DNA of 64,000 nucleotides from Dipteronia dyeriana (GCA_032871835.1 CM065296.1:5528001-5592000), one strand, 5' to 3'. Positions 21,300 through 32,600 are shown, counted from the stretch's first letter. Notes: generated by a model from the sequence alone, not told the origin. Numbers and translations are program-made.

Positions 21300-21814
21300 C
21301 ATACAAATCACGCCATTTATACATTTTTTAGTAACGCTTTTTGAATCCTAAAAAGAATATTAAAACTTAATTTTTTATTAGGAGAGTTTTTTAGGACAAA
21401 AATAAATTTTGTTGATGATAATGATTTAGGAACTACATTTTTGCTTTTTTGTCTTGATTTTTTTAGTTTTTCCTAAGAGAGAGATTAATAATTAAATTTT
21501 CTTCAATTTTTTATATTAATTATTATATATTAATTCAAAAAATTATGAAAAAATATATTATTTTCATTTATAAATATAATAATAACAATCTAAAATGCAA
21601 AACCACTTTTTAGACAAGTCAATTTACATTTCCCCTTCCCTTTTGTAATAAGGATTCAAGTCTTACATTTATATATAAAATTGTAAAATGTAGAGAAACA
21701 TCTCTCTATCTTAGGTCCAATTAATGAATATCCCTTGATCCGACAATATATGCTGAAAAGAAAGTTTAATTAAATGCTAAAATAAATGTTAATTTGTCTA
21801 TCATATAAAATAAA
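21300..21814. other. Non-coding AT-rich DNA
   Basis: Nothing recognisable beyond A/T runs. Confidence 0.5.
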
Positions 21815-21915
21815 ATATATTGTAGTTTCATTCTATATGAACAAAGGCTTAGGTAGAAAGCATAAGCTATTTTCAAGATTGAACTATTATAATAAATTCA
21901 AGGTTTGAGGGAAAC
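21815..21915 (+). repeat. Dispersed repeat, copy 2 (partner at 9030)
   Basis: Shares CAGTTTCATT.(A/T)ATATGA(G/A)C, CTTAGGTAGAAG and TATTATAAT(G/A)AATTCAAG with 9030-9135. The copies are of the same orientation and about 12.8 kb apart. Confidence 0.6.
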
Positions 21916-21959
21916 GACTCGAACTCATGTTGTGGTTGCGAAGGTAATCTTAGCTATGA

Positions 21960-22460
21960 TCAGTCCTACTGTATTAATTCTGGAGAGAAAACTAAAATTA
22001 GTCATCCAAAACATTAGAATTTTGTTTCTAACTACATACGAATGTGCAATTGTTAATAACCACATTTTTGAGAAATTACACTAATACCAACATTTAAATA
22101 CCTTAAAAATTAACAAAAAAAAACAAAAGAGAAATATTGGAGCATTCTAGAAAGAGAGAAAAGAGAGAAAAGGGAGAAAAGAGAGAAATAGGCGTTGTTG
22201 CTGAGAGAGAAGAGAGAAAGATGCAGCGTTGCCAGTAGAGATGAGGGTGCCACCGTCGTTTCAAAGTAGCCAGAAAAGAAGAGGTCGTCGTCACAACCCG
22301 GAGACAAACCCACCATTCTCTTCTCACTTAACCTTTTTATTGTGATTTCATGGTAAGAACATGTTTAGAGAATAATAAATGTTGAAATGTATCAATTTTG
22401 TGGGTTGAGATCTGGTATTTTGGATGATTTGGGACTGGATGTCGAAGTTTGGTTTGGAAA
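21960..22460. other. Non-coding, with a GA-rich tract
   Basis: 22120-22260 is rich in GAGAGA/GAAAAG and a short open stretch follows, starting ATGAGGGTGCC near 22240, but neither strand shows a recognisable protein. Confidence 0.4.
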
Positions 22461-22466
22461 AAAAAA

Positions 22467-22770
22467 ACTTGAAAGCGTGAAATCTAGACAAACTTGAATT
22501 TTTTTACAAAAATTTGAAGTCATGGTTTAAATCTGACTAAACTTGAAATCTTCAAAAAAAAAAAACTTGAAATCTTATCCAGAAACTTGTTAACATTTCA
22601 AGTTTTTACATAAAATTTTAAGTTTTCGAACTAGTGAAACTTAAAATCTTCTACAAAAATTGATTGAAATCTTACATATAAACTTGTCAACATTTCAAGT
22701 TTTTATTTAAGATTTCAAGTTTTCGAACCAGTGAACTTGAAATCTTCTGGAAAAAACTTGAAACCTTATT
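22467..22770. repeat. Tandem repeat, about 103-bp unit with AACTTGAAATCTT motif
   Basis: Two good copies (about 22565-22667 and 22668-22755) share AAACTTGT(T/C)AACATTTCAAG and TTCGAAC(T/C)AGTGAA. A decayed third copy lies upstream from about 22467. Confidence 0.65.
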
Positions 22771-23095
22771 TAATTCGATTCTTCACAAAACACACACAGA
22801 ATTGATGCAATAAGACTAAAACCATCCTCTAGTTGGTCGATTTACAGGAACAAAAATCGAAATTTGATGAAGAAGAATGAAGAGAGAGAAGAAGGAAGAA
22901 AACGATAGAAAAAAAATAAAAAAAATATAAAAGTTGATGTTGGGGTATTTTTATAATTTAAGGATATACATTAAAGTTTTTGAAAAAATATTGTTATTGA
23001 CAATTAAACTTTCATATGTGATTAAAAACGAATTTCACATACTAGATGCGGTCATTTTCAACCATTTTCATTTAATTTTGTTTTAAAATAATAAA

Positions 23096-23204
23096 TGGGC
23101 CTAACAAGGCCCATAATAATAATAATAATACGGAGGCCCAAAATATTAGTGGACTGTCCAAATTACGAGCAATACTTATAGGCCCATGTTGAACTCCTAT
23201 AAAA
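23096..23204 (+). promoter_or_regulatory. Promoter of the triple-NAC gene: site II motifs and TATA box
   Basis: TGGGCC at 23096-23101 and GGCCCA at 23108-23113, 23135-23140 and 23181-23186 are the core of site II elements bound by TCP factors in plants. TATAAAA at 23198-23204 lies about 190 bp before the start codon. Motif clustering is seen; regulation by TCP factors is inference. Confidence 0.5.
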
Positions 23205-23390
23205 CCAAACGACGACGTTTCTCCAACTTTTTTTGTTTGTTTTTGAAAGAATATCCAAAAAGTTGACTTATCCGAATAGGAATCCAATAGGATTCAAACT
23301 CATAATTCATTAATGAAGAGAGTCCTTCCCTCTCCCGCGTCTCCATAATCCATATAAACACGTAAAACGCAACGTTCGAAAAAAAAAAAA

Positions 23391-25794
23391 ATGGATTCGA
23401 ACAACCAGACAATATCCATAGAAGACGTAAAATTACCACCAGGTTATCGATTCAAGCCTAATGATTCTGAGCTCATCACTCTTTATCTCATAAGAAAGAT
23501 CTTGAATAATCGACCAATTCCTACAACTGCAATCAAGGACATTGCCTTCTATGATTTCGATCCCGAACAACTCCCGATCGGTGAGTTAATATCTTCTTTT
23601 CAATGATTCGTTTTTTTGTTGCGGTTACTTATTTTGCTTGTTTGTTAATTGATTGTGGTTTGGTCTGTGTAGATGAATTTTCAGCGTATTGCAGACACGA
23701 GGAGGCGTATTTTTTCACTCAAGTGGTGCCAGGACGGATCACGAAGAGCGGTGGTGAGTGGAAGGTTTCTGGTCCAGATATGCAGGTAACAGTCGGCAAT
23801 CAGGTCGTTGGAGTGAAGACTTGTTTTGTTTTCTACTCGGCGGGAGAGGAAAATCGTACTAAATGGACTATGCGCGAATACAGAATCAATCCTGGTTTGA
23901 CTCTGTATTCACAAAATGAAGTCCTCAAAAGCAAGGTAATTAGTAATAACATGAATTGTGGCGGATGATCGATGCATGCACTTGCTTTGAATTTCGAAAA
24001 GCAATTATACTGTAATCACTTAAATTATAACGTGAATTGCCAATTGTGGCTCTGGATTTGAATTTTGATGAAACTCCGACTCTTTGTGCATGTTTGTCGC
24101 AGATAGATACTTATGTGATATGCAAAGTTCGATACAAAGAGGACGATGAGAATTTGAATTTCTCCAACGATGAACACACATTCCAGACAATATCCACAGA
24201 AGATTTAAAATTACCAGGAGGTTTTCGCTTCGCGCCTACACATACTGAGCTCATCCGTGACTATCTCATCAACAAGATCTTGAATCGACCGCTTCCTACA
24301 ACTGCAATCATGGACTACATTCACTTCTACGATATCGATCCTGATCAACTCCCGATCAGTGAGTTTCTTCTTTTCAATGTTTTTTTTTTTTTTTTTGGTT
24401 CCTTTTTTTGTTTGTTAATTGATTGTGGTTTGGTTTGTGTGAGAGGATGTGTAGGTGATCAATTTTTAGCGTATTACAGAGACAAGGAAGGGTATGGTTT
24501 CACTCAAGTAGTGCCAGGACGGACCACGCGGAGCGGTGGTCACTGGGAGCTTCATGCTTCGGAGGTGCCAGTAATGGACGGTGACGGGGTAGTCATTGGC
24601 TTCAAGACTTATTTTGTTTACTATTCGGCAAACAAGGAAAAACGTACTAATAATTGGACTATGCACGAATACGAAGTCGATCCTGGTTTCATGATTCAGG
24701 CAGAATCAACTGATAAAACCCTTGAAAGCAAGGTAATTAGGTAACATCACTCAAATTATTACATGAATTGTGACTGATGAATGATGATGATGATGATGCA
24801 TTTGCTTTAAATTTCGAAGAATAGCACGTGGTTGTACTGTAATTAATTAGTATTAAACTCAGACTCTGTATGTTTGTTGCAGATCGATAGTACTTTTGTG
24901 ATATGCAAAGTTAAAAATGCCGATTTCGTAAAATTACCACCAGGCTATCATTTTAAGCCTACAGATACTGAGCTCATCACTGACTATCTCATCAACAAGA
25001 TCTTGAATCGACCTGTTCCTTATTCTATTGCAATCAAGGACATATCTTTCTTCTATGATCTCGATCCCGAGCAACTCCCCATCGGTGAGTTTCTTCTTTT
25101 GGTCAGTTATTTTGTTTGTTAATTAGTTGATCGTGGTCTGGTTTGTGAGAGGATGTGTTGGTGAATTTGCAGCGGATCACAGAAGGGAGGCCTATTTTTA
25201 CACTCAAGTGGTTGAAGGACAGACCACGAAGAGCGGTGGTGGTGGCTGGATGGCGTCTGGTCGGGATTTGTTGATAAAGCGCGGCGATGAAGTCATTGGA
25301 TTCAAGAAGTATTTTGTTTTCTACTCGGCGGGTCAGAAAAAAAGTACCGATTGGACTATGTACGAGTACAAAGTCAATCCTTGTTTCATGATTCCGGCTG
25401 ATGCACCAAATGTAACCCTTAAAAGAAAGGTAAGATATCATCACTCAAATTATTATATGAATTGTGGCTGATTATTATGATGCATTTGCTTTGAATTTCC
25501 AAGTGCAATTGTACTGTAATCACTGAAATTATAATAACATCTGGATTTGGATTCGAAGAAGAGCACTTGCCTTGTTGTACTGTATGAATTATTATTATAC
25601 TACGACTCTGTGTGTTTGTTTTGCAGATAGATACTTGTGTGATATGCAATGTATGCAAAGAGGACTACGAGAATTGGTCTATAGATGAAACCACCTCAGA
25701 TCAGAACGAAGAAACCATGGACGATGAAGCCGCCACCTCCACCGCCTCCCACTCGGATCAGAGCAAATCCTCCAACTCGGATGATCAATCTTAA
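23391..25794 (+). CDS. Triple NAC-domain protein (three tandem NAC-like domains), seven exons
   Basis: Exons 23391-23580, 23673-23935, 24103-24358, 24455-24732, 24883-25084, 25152-25429 and 25627-25794 have GT-AG borders and phases that fit throughout, giving 1635 nt and about 544 residues with no stop. Three NAC-like domains begin at residues 15 (LPPGYRFKP), 188 (LPGGFRFAP) and 347 (LPPGYHFKP). Each then has a FYD(F/I/L)DP(E/D)QLP segment, a Y.(F/Y)TQVV(P/E)G segment, a K..FV(F/Y)YSA segment with WTM.EY, and a closing VICKV/VICNV. NAC domains bind DNA and dimerise; these are short and lack the usual WKATG core. Linkers are about 26 and 7 residues. The tail after residue 498 is acidic and Ser/Thr-rich. 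Exons 3 and 5 each fuse the end of one unit to the start of the next. ATG context is AAAATGGA. Family NAC is confident; DNA-binding activity is not established. Confidence 0.85.
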
Positions 25795-25919
25795 AATTCA
25801 CGAGTCAGTTGGATGATCAATGTTAAAATTCATGACATTGCTTAGATACAATTAACAACAATAAGTCTTCAGAATTTGATTTCTGCTATGTTGCATTGTT
25901 GTATTTCTATCTTTCATAT

Positions 25920-25925
25920 AATAAA
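25920..25925 (+). terminator. Poly(A) signal of the triple-NAC gene
   Basis: AATAAA about 126 bases after the stop, following a TTTCTGCTATGTTGC segment also found after the broken NAC unit near 12260-12280. Confidence 0.5.
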
Positions 25926-25959
25926 GAATGCATTTAGATTTATCCGGTTCACTTAACTT

Positions 25960-26470
25960 GAGATTTACAAACTCAGTGAAAACGTAAAAGAACTAGACCG
26001 ACGTTTAAGTTCTATTGAAACTGAAATCCACTAGAAATAAAAAAAGAAACAAGTCTGAGATTTTATTGAATGATAAGCTGCATGAGCCTTTCGGCTTACA
26101 AGGCTATTTAAAACCCTAACCCGAATTCTTATTAGATAAGAAATTGGATTACATATCAAAAGCTGCCTAAAATAACGAAATCATAAAAGTTGCGGAAATA
26201 AAAGATACTAATAACCCTAAACAAGCTGGAATTAACGGTAGGCGATTCTAGTTTGTCAAAGTAAACTTACGACTAAAAAGAAAATTTCTTAAAAAGGAAA
26301 GAACTGCGATTTCGGGGTCTAAATGATGGAATTTGGTCGAAAAAAGTCGTGCCTCAACACCGAAGGTTTTGACTTCTGAAGATCTCGTCGATTCCATTCA
26401 ATTAAAGTCATTTATTCTTGGATTTAGGATGGTCCCATAGAACCATGTAGGATTTAGCCACTTATTCTAC
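25960..26470 (-). mobile_element. Possible LTR remnant, minus strand
   Basis: Read on the minus strand, the stretch shows AAGCCGAAAGGCTCATGCAG and a following AATAAAATCTCAGA, like an LTR R region with poly(A) signal, after a segment of mixed composition. No terminal TG...CA or target duplication was confirmed, so the call is weak. Confidence 0.3.
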
Positions 26471-26559
26471 ATCAAAACTAGTTCCGAATATTTTTTATGT
26501 TGTGAAGCCTGAATTTGTATTTTTGCACTACAATTATGCTACACAAGGTCGAGGTTTTA

Positions 26560-26690
26560 TTATTTAAATTGTTGGAATTTTAGGATTTGAATGTGCTGAT
26601 GAGGAAATCCTATCAACAGTCAAAATATTTAAATTGTTGTATTTTTAGGATTTGAATGTGCTGATGAGGAAATCCTGGCTATCGTCAAGT
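26560..26690 (+). repeat. Tandem duplicate of an exon-like segment
   Basis: TTTAGGATTTGAATGTGCTG plus GATGAGGAAATCCT occurs twice, about 62 bp apart (about 26580-26612 and 26645-26678). Each copy is preceded by a T-rich tract ending in TAG, as at a splice acceptor. The second copy reads ECADEEILAIVKSRAQQSLR to a stop. This could be a captured exon; I do not recognise the protein. Confidence 0.45.
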
Positions 26691-26699
26691 CTCGAGCTC

Positions 26700-27452
26700 A
26701 ACAAAGTCTGAGAGAATCTTTCCTTTGATGCTGCCCCGATGCTCAAATTATTGATCGAAAATGTATCAAAAAAGTATCTTCAATATAGATATGTATTTTG
26801 ATAAAATTGAATGTCAAATGGGATAGATAGTTAAAAAGTAATAAAAATTTATTCCAATATAATTGTTTAACTTTAATATGGAGTTAACGTGATAAAAAAA
26901 ATAAAATAAAAAGTTTTTAATTCTAGAAACTATCTTAAAAATACTAATTTGGATTTTTAACTCTTTTCACAAATAATATTAGAGCTCGTTTGATTGTAAA
27001 ATAAAATAGAAAAAAATGTGTACTAATTGTTTTATTATGATTGGTCATAAAATGAATGTATATTTGATTTTAAATCACCTGCATTAAAGTTATGAATATA
27101 TATTTTTTAAAAGAAAAATTAAAAAATAGATTCATAATGAATAGAAATACTGATACGATAATGTTTATAAACAAAAAAAAAACGGACACTTTCATCGGTT
27201 ATGGTAAGGGATGCAGAATAGTAGTTTAGGGTTTTTAATTAGTGCATACGTGGGGTACTTTTCTTTGGTGCGCACCCTATCCCATTTTTAAGGGGTGAGG
27301 AATTTGAGCCTCTTACCATTTTTAAGGGATGGGGAACAAGGCCTGGTTGTACCTTGTCCTTTTGATCAGTGGGGAGTTGACAGCTCACAATCTCATTGGT
27401 GTTGGTTTCCATTTTTTGACTCTTATCGGTGCGCCACACACTGGGCTTTGAT
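26700..27452. other. Non-coding AT-rich DNA
   Basis: No supported coding region. Short open stretches on both strands around 27239-27504 have no recognisable domain and overlap each other. Confidence 0.5.
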
Positions 27453-28099
27453 TAGGAATGGACAAAAAACCAATAAATCAAATCGAATCAAACCGAATCA
27501 GTAGATCAAATCGGTCCAATTGGTTTTTTACCGGTTTTGATTGGATGATCGGTTCGATTCGGTTTTAATTTTAAAAAAAATCGGTTGGATCGGTTTTTGT
27601 CCGGTTTAATTCCAAAAACCGGATAACCGAACCAGTACCCGACTATTAATTAAAGAAAAAAAAAACTAATTCTAACTTCCACTCTTCACTATTCAATTAT
27701 TAGGTATATTTTATTGGATTTTAAAATGTAATTTGACTTTGTTCGGCATTGACTATTGTATTAACTATCAACAAAAAATTTGACTGACATGTATTTTGAA
27801 ATATGTTTACTATTTTGTATTGGATTTTATAGTTTTTTAATATGTTTTTATTGTGATGTAAATAAATTTGGTCCTATAGATTAAAAGAAATGAACTAACT
27901 ATGTCATAAATGAAATTTAGAATTTTGACCCATCAGGTCTAAAACCAAAAAAACCGAACCGGTCAAATTCAGTTGGTTTTTTATCGGTTGATAAATGTCA
28001 ATTTGATTGGATCGGTTCACTTTTTAAAAAATCGGATTTTATCGATTTTTTATCGGTTCTATAAAAAACCGAACCGGTCCAATCAACGACCACCTCTTA
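27453..28099. mobile_element. Non-autonomous hAT-like element
   Basis: The left end TAGGAATGGAC and the inverted right end (CCACCTCTTA) are imperfect mirror images. The flanks GCTTTGAT (27445-27452) and GCTTTGAC (28100-28107) match at 7 of 8 positions, the hAT duplication length. The body holds many alternating CGGTTC/GGTTTT and GAACCGG segments that can fold back on themselves. No transposase. Confidence 0.65.
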
Positions 28100-28123
28100 G
28101 CTTTGACATAACTTTGGCAGGAT

Positions 28124-28355
28124 TGTTGAGATAGTCAACGATTTTTTAAGATTGGCAATTGATATTTTCCTTGTTTAGAAGATATTTTAGGTGTGTACAT
28201 ATCATAGTGTGATTTTGGGGATTACATAGAATTTAGGGAGCCAACTGAGGATTCTATCACTATATGTATTCTCTGCTTTTTTATGGGGAATTAACAGAAA
28301 TCTTTCAGGAGCTAGACCATCGTGATAAAGTGGTTATGAAAGATCTTGATGATGT
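28124..28355 (+). mobile_element. Copia-1 left piece: 5' LTR remnant fused to gag fragment
   Basis: 28124 to about 28282 closely matches the 3' LTR at 49834-49990 (shared AAGATTGGCAATTGATATTTT and AGAAGATATTTTAGGTGTGT). It then jumps without leader into a copia gag fragment (about 28283-28355: GELTEIFQELDHRDKVVMKD) that stops at the gypsy insertion and resumes at 46018. The LTR end, primer-binding site and gag start are deleted. Confidence 0.75.
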
Positions 28356-29221
28356 TGTTATATGTATATTTTGTTGAATGCACGTGTCACCGACAGGTAG
28401 GACAATCCCTTAAAAAAAATTATCTGATGGACATCCAAGTTGGTATCTAGAAGATACCCTTTAAGACATCATAAAGGAATAAGAATCCGAGTAAGTCTGA
28501 ATACGGGTATTCGGTACGTTGTGTCCTACTCGGGACAAAGTACTTAGCATATTATGTTCTACTCGGGACAATACGGAAAATCCAAATAAAGAAATCCAGC
28601 ACACGATTCACACGTGGGTGAACCAAGAATCATGCTCCAATACGCAAGACATTCGTATCAAAGGAAACTTCTAGAATGATAATACACCAAACAGGAAGCA
28701 AGTCCAAATCAGGCAACGACTCTATCATTCTTGAAGATTGCACATCGATTAGGAGAATAAAATCCTAAATCAGAATGTGTAATTAGAGTCTCATGAAGAT
28801 CAAGATTCAATTCAAAAGATCTCCGAAACAAGAAAGAAGATAAAGACGATTCCAACAAGCAACCAATCGTAATTAAATACAAATTCTTTTCCTTACTTGT
28901 ACAACAAGGATTAAGGTTCTATGCACGTATAAATAGACCCATAATCTCATTGTTAAAAGATATAGAACGATATATATAGAAAAAATCACTACAAGAGAGA
29001 GACAAAAGAGATCGAGTGTTGTAATTCTTCATTTAAATAGCGGATTTGGCTTGATTGTGTATTCAGCCACCCGTAGACGTTTCTCTGATCACAAAAGTTT
29101 TACCACGTAAAATCGTGTCTTAATAACTTCAATTGTATTCTCTTTCTCTTTCTCTTTTGACAAGTCATAACCAAATCCAATATTGTTGACTTTCTCATTA
29201 ATCGAGAAATCAAAGTCAACA
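28356..29221 (+). repeat. 5' LTR of the gypsy element
   Basis: Begins TGTTATATGTATATTTTG and ends AAAGTCAACA. Aligns along its whole length to 45148-46012 with scattered, mostly transition-type differences. Confidence 0.9.
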
Positions 29222-29259
29222 ACTGGCGCTAGAAGGAGGGGGCTGAACCTGTTTAAGCA

Positions 29260-31150
29260 ATGGCTGATAGTGGAAGCAGAGACAATTTTAGGGATATCAA
29301 AAAATCTCCATATAATACACATACGGGCGGGGTCACTCAGGATCCCACAACAACCACCGGGAATCAACCGATATCCTTAGTTGGTATTCAACAAATCCCT
29401 CCTACCAGCGAGGATTTAGCACATCATTTTCATGATGCACTGCAACAGTTATTGATAGATGCAGTGCGAGAATGAATAGATCTTTTGGTTGCGGGAGTGG
29501 CGCATTCGCCAAACCCTCCACCTACAAGGCTACGATTGGTTGTAGTTGGGCCGGAACCAGATGCACCAGTAGCTATTAGGAACTCAGATCAAATCAATCA
29601 AGCTGGGGTTATAACACGCAACCAGGACCGGGACAGTGAAACGTCGGTAGAAGAATGGCCACGCCTAAGGCGGAGTCACGGTCAGGCGGGCCATGATAGC
29701 CACCATAAATATGACCAGTGTTGAGATATGTCATCGTCATCAGAGGATAACGATCGACGCCATCTCAAACGTCGTCATGGAACCATACGCCTGTAAGGAT
29801 TAGCCCATGAGACTTGGGAACAGAATGAAGAGGAGCTGGAAACAGGTATGACCATCACCCGACAGCTAAACCATCACGGAGAACCGGTGGGGGACAGAGA
29901 TGTCATGATTTGAAGCCTGACCCAGGAAGTTGAGAATAATAGACGCCAAATGGATGCACTGATCAGGCGATATGGATTCAATGAATTGTCTGATGATGAT
30001 TCTAACAGCCCTTTTACCAGGGACATCCTGCGAACCCCCTTTCCAGAAAGGTTCAGGATACCACACGTGGAACAATTCAAGAAGGATACAGATCCTAAAG
30101 AACACGTCAGACGATATAAAAGAGCTATGGCCTAGTATGCCCACAGTGAACCTTTGTTGTGTCTCAATTTTCCACAAACTCTGGGAAGCACAGGCTCAAT
30201 ATGGTTCGGAAGATTGCCTCCTTTGAGTATTGGGAGTTTCAGCGAATTGAGCAGAAGTTTTTCAAGACAATTCCTAGGCAATGTGCACAAGAAAAAGTCA
30301 GTGCCTTACCTTTTTCAGTTGAAGAAAGGGAATGACGAGTCATTAAAGAAGTACCTGGGGAGATTTGGTCAGGAGGTCTTAGAAATCGGCAGTGCAAATG
30401 ACGAAACAATAATTCCTTTATTCACAAATAAATTACAGAACGGGTGACAGTCCTTCGACTTAAGGAGAGCCCGATTAACGAAATATGCAGACATGATGGA
30501 TATGGCTAGAGGATATTCATTAGCCGAGGTAGAGGAGTTAGCAACAAGAGGTTGCTACATGCATGGAGGGAGACCCGAACAAAAAGATATCGAGTCAAAG
30601 GTACAGAACCATAAAGTAAGACAGAAAGGAAATAACAAAGAAAAAAGTAAAAATGGGGGAAGCAGACGTAATACTGACCTGACCACGGAAAATTTCTGAG
30701 GAAAGTATACAAACTACACCCCACTCCGGAAAAAGCAAGAAGAAATTCTGGCGATATTAAAAGAAACAAATCTGGTAAAGGAGCTACGTCGGCAGTCCTA
30801 ATTTGTCTGGCGAGATACAACAAAATATTACAGGTTCCATAAGGAAACCGAATACGAAACTTCCAAATGTTACCAGCTCAGAGACTATATAGAGAACCTC
30901 ATTCGGGAAGGACATTTGCAAGATATAATCCTAAAGAAAGATGAGAATTCAGAAACTCAGAAATAAACCAAAACAGGAGATCATAATTCTGGTCAGAACA
31001 AAAGGGCCAGTCCCGAGACAAATGAAGTGATACAGACTATCTTCGGAGGACCGTCAACTAGGAGAAGTAACTGGGAGCAGACTCAGGAAGACAGAGAAGC
31101 AGTGGAAGCAAGGTAAAATTTTGATGTCAACTCCGTCGAGCCAGATCCGA
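29260..31150 (+). pseudogene. Tat-type gypsy gag, broken
   Basis: Starts at 29260 (MADSGSRDNFRDIKKS). A stop near 29473 and another near 29722 interrupt the N-terminal part. The conserved capsid region runs from about 29980 (PFPERFRIPHVEQFK, DPKEHVRRYKRAMA) through 30210-30450 (PLSIGSFSELSRSFS, HKKKSVPYLFQLKKG, ESLKKYLGRF), with frame changes near 30180. A basic tail follows to about 30700. Forms the particle core in intact elements; unusable here. Confidence 0.7.
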
Positions 31151-31219
31151 AAAGAATAAGGGAAGAATAAGACCCGATAATATTCATGGAGGCTGATTCA
31201 CATGGGTTTGACGTCTAAC

Positions 31220-31570
31220 CAAATGACGCTCTTGTCATAAGTGCCCGAATTGGTCACAGAGAAGTCAAGAGAATTTTAGTAGACATGGTAGTTTGACAGA
31301 CATTCTCAATATAGTTGTTTATGATCAGCTTAGGTTGGATCGAAATGATTTACAACCTTTTCATACCCCACTCAGAGGATTCGGGGGAGTTGAGGTCAGG
31401 TCTCTTGGGACAACGAAGCTGCCCATAAAGATCGGAGTAGCTCCTTGTTAGGAAACAGTGTTACTCGACTTTGTAGTGGTAGACCTGGACAACTGACCTT
31501 ATAATGCGCTATTAGGTAGACCATTCCTGAACAAAACCAAGGCAGTAACATCTACCTAAGCTCTAATGAT
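31220..31570 (+). pseudogene. Tat-type aspartic protease remnant
   Basis: VISARIGHREVKRILVD is followed by a frame slip at the expected D-T/S-G active site (near 31282). In another frame one can read a protease-like body to RPFLNKTKAV. Several stops are also present. Non-functional. Confidence 0.5.
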
Positions 31571-31949
31571 TAAATTCCTGACCGGATGGGGGGTAGGAGT
31601 AATCAAGGGGTCCCAGGAGATGGTCAGAAGAGCTAATCTTTCGGTTTACAAAGACAGAGACAATAGTGAGCAAGTATGCACCATAACACAACCAGATCAA
31701 ATCGAGCAGGAATAAATGTTGTTTGAGTTCGATCCAAGGGAAGAACCGGAGGTATCTAAAAGTGAACCGATAAAATAGGTAGTCTTAAAGGAAGATGAAC
31801 CGGATAAAAAGATCAAAATTGGGGCCGATTAGAATGAAAGGTTAAGCAGGACCTTATTAATTTGCTTAGAGAATATAAAGATGTGTTCGCTTGGAGTCAT
31901 GAAGACATGGTATGAATAGATGCCAGAATAATATCACATCGTTTGGCGG

Positions 31950-32600
31950 TGGATCCAAATGCGAAACCAGTAATATAAAAGAGAAGGTCATTCAACCTCG
32001 AAAGTAGTCGGGCAATTAAGCAGGAAGTGGATAAGTTACTCGCTGTAGGGTCAATCAGAGAAATCAGCTACCCTCAGTGGGTAGCAAATGTGGTCCTGGT
32101 CCAGAAGAAAAATGGTCAGTGGAGAATGTGCGTGGACTTCACGGACCTGAACAAGGCCTGCCTAAATGACAGTTTCCCACTTCTGAGAATAGATCAATTG
32201 GTTGATGCTACATCAGGTCATGAATTATTCAGTTTCATTGACGCTTACTCGGGATACAATCAAATCCGAATGAATAAGGCTGATGCAGAAAAAACAGCAT
32301 TCACAACCGATCAAGGCTTATATTGTTATACAGTAATGCCTTTCGAGTTTAAAAATGCTGGAGCAACATACCAAAGATTGGTCAATATGGTCTTTGCTCC
32401 TCAAATAGGAAGAAACATGGAAGTTTACATAGACAACATGTTAACCAAAAGTCTCTCGGCAGACGAACATGCTTCGGACCTACGGGAAACATTCGATGTC
32501 TTAAGGAGATATCAGATGAAGTTAAATCCGAACAAGTGTCTACTTGGGGTTTCTTTAGGAAGGTTCTTTGGTTTCCAAGTTCACTAGAGGGGAATCGAAG
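31950..32600 (+). pseudogene. Tat-type reverse transcriptase, catalytic box altered
   Basis: A long open segment (32027-32587) has all RT landmarks: VLVQKKNGQWRMCVDF, DLNKACLNDSFPL, FSFIDAYSGYNQI, FTTDQGLYCYTVMPF. The polymerase box at 32426-32437 reads Y-I-D-N instead of the usual Y-V/I-D-D, so an essential metal-binding aspartate is lost. A stop follows at 32585. Confidence 0.85.
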
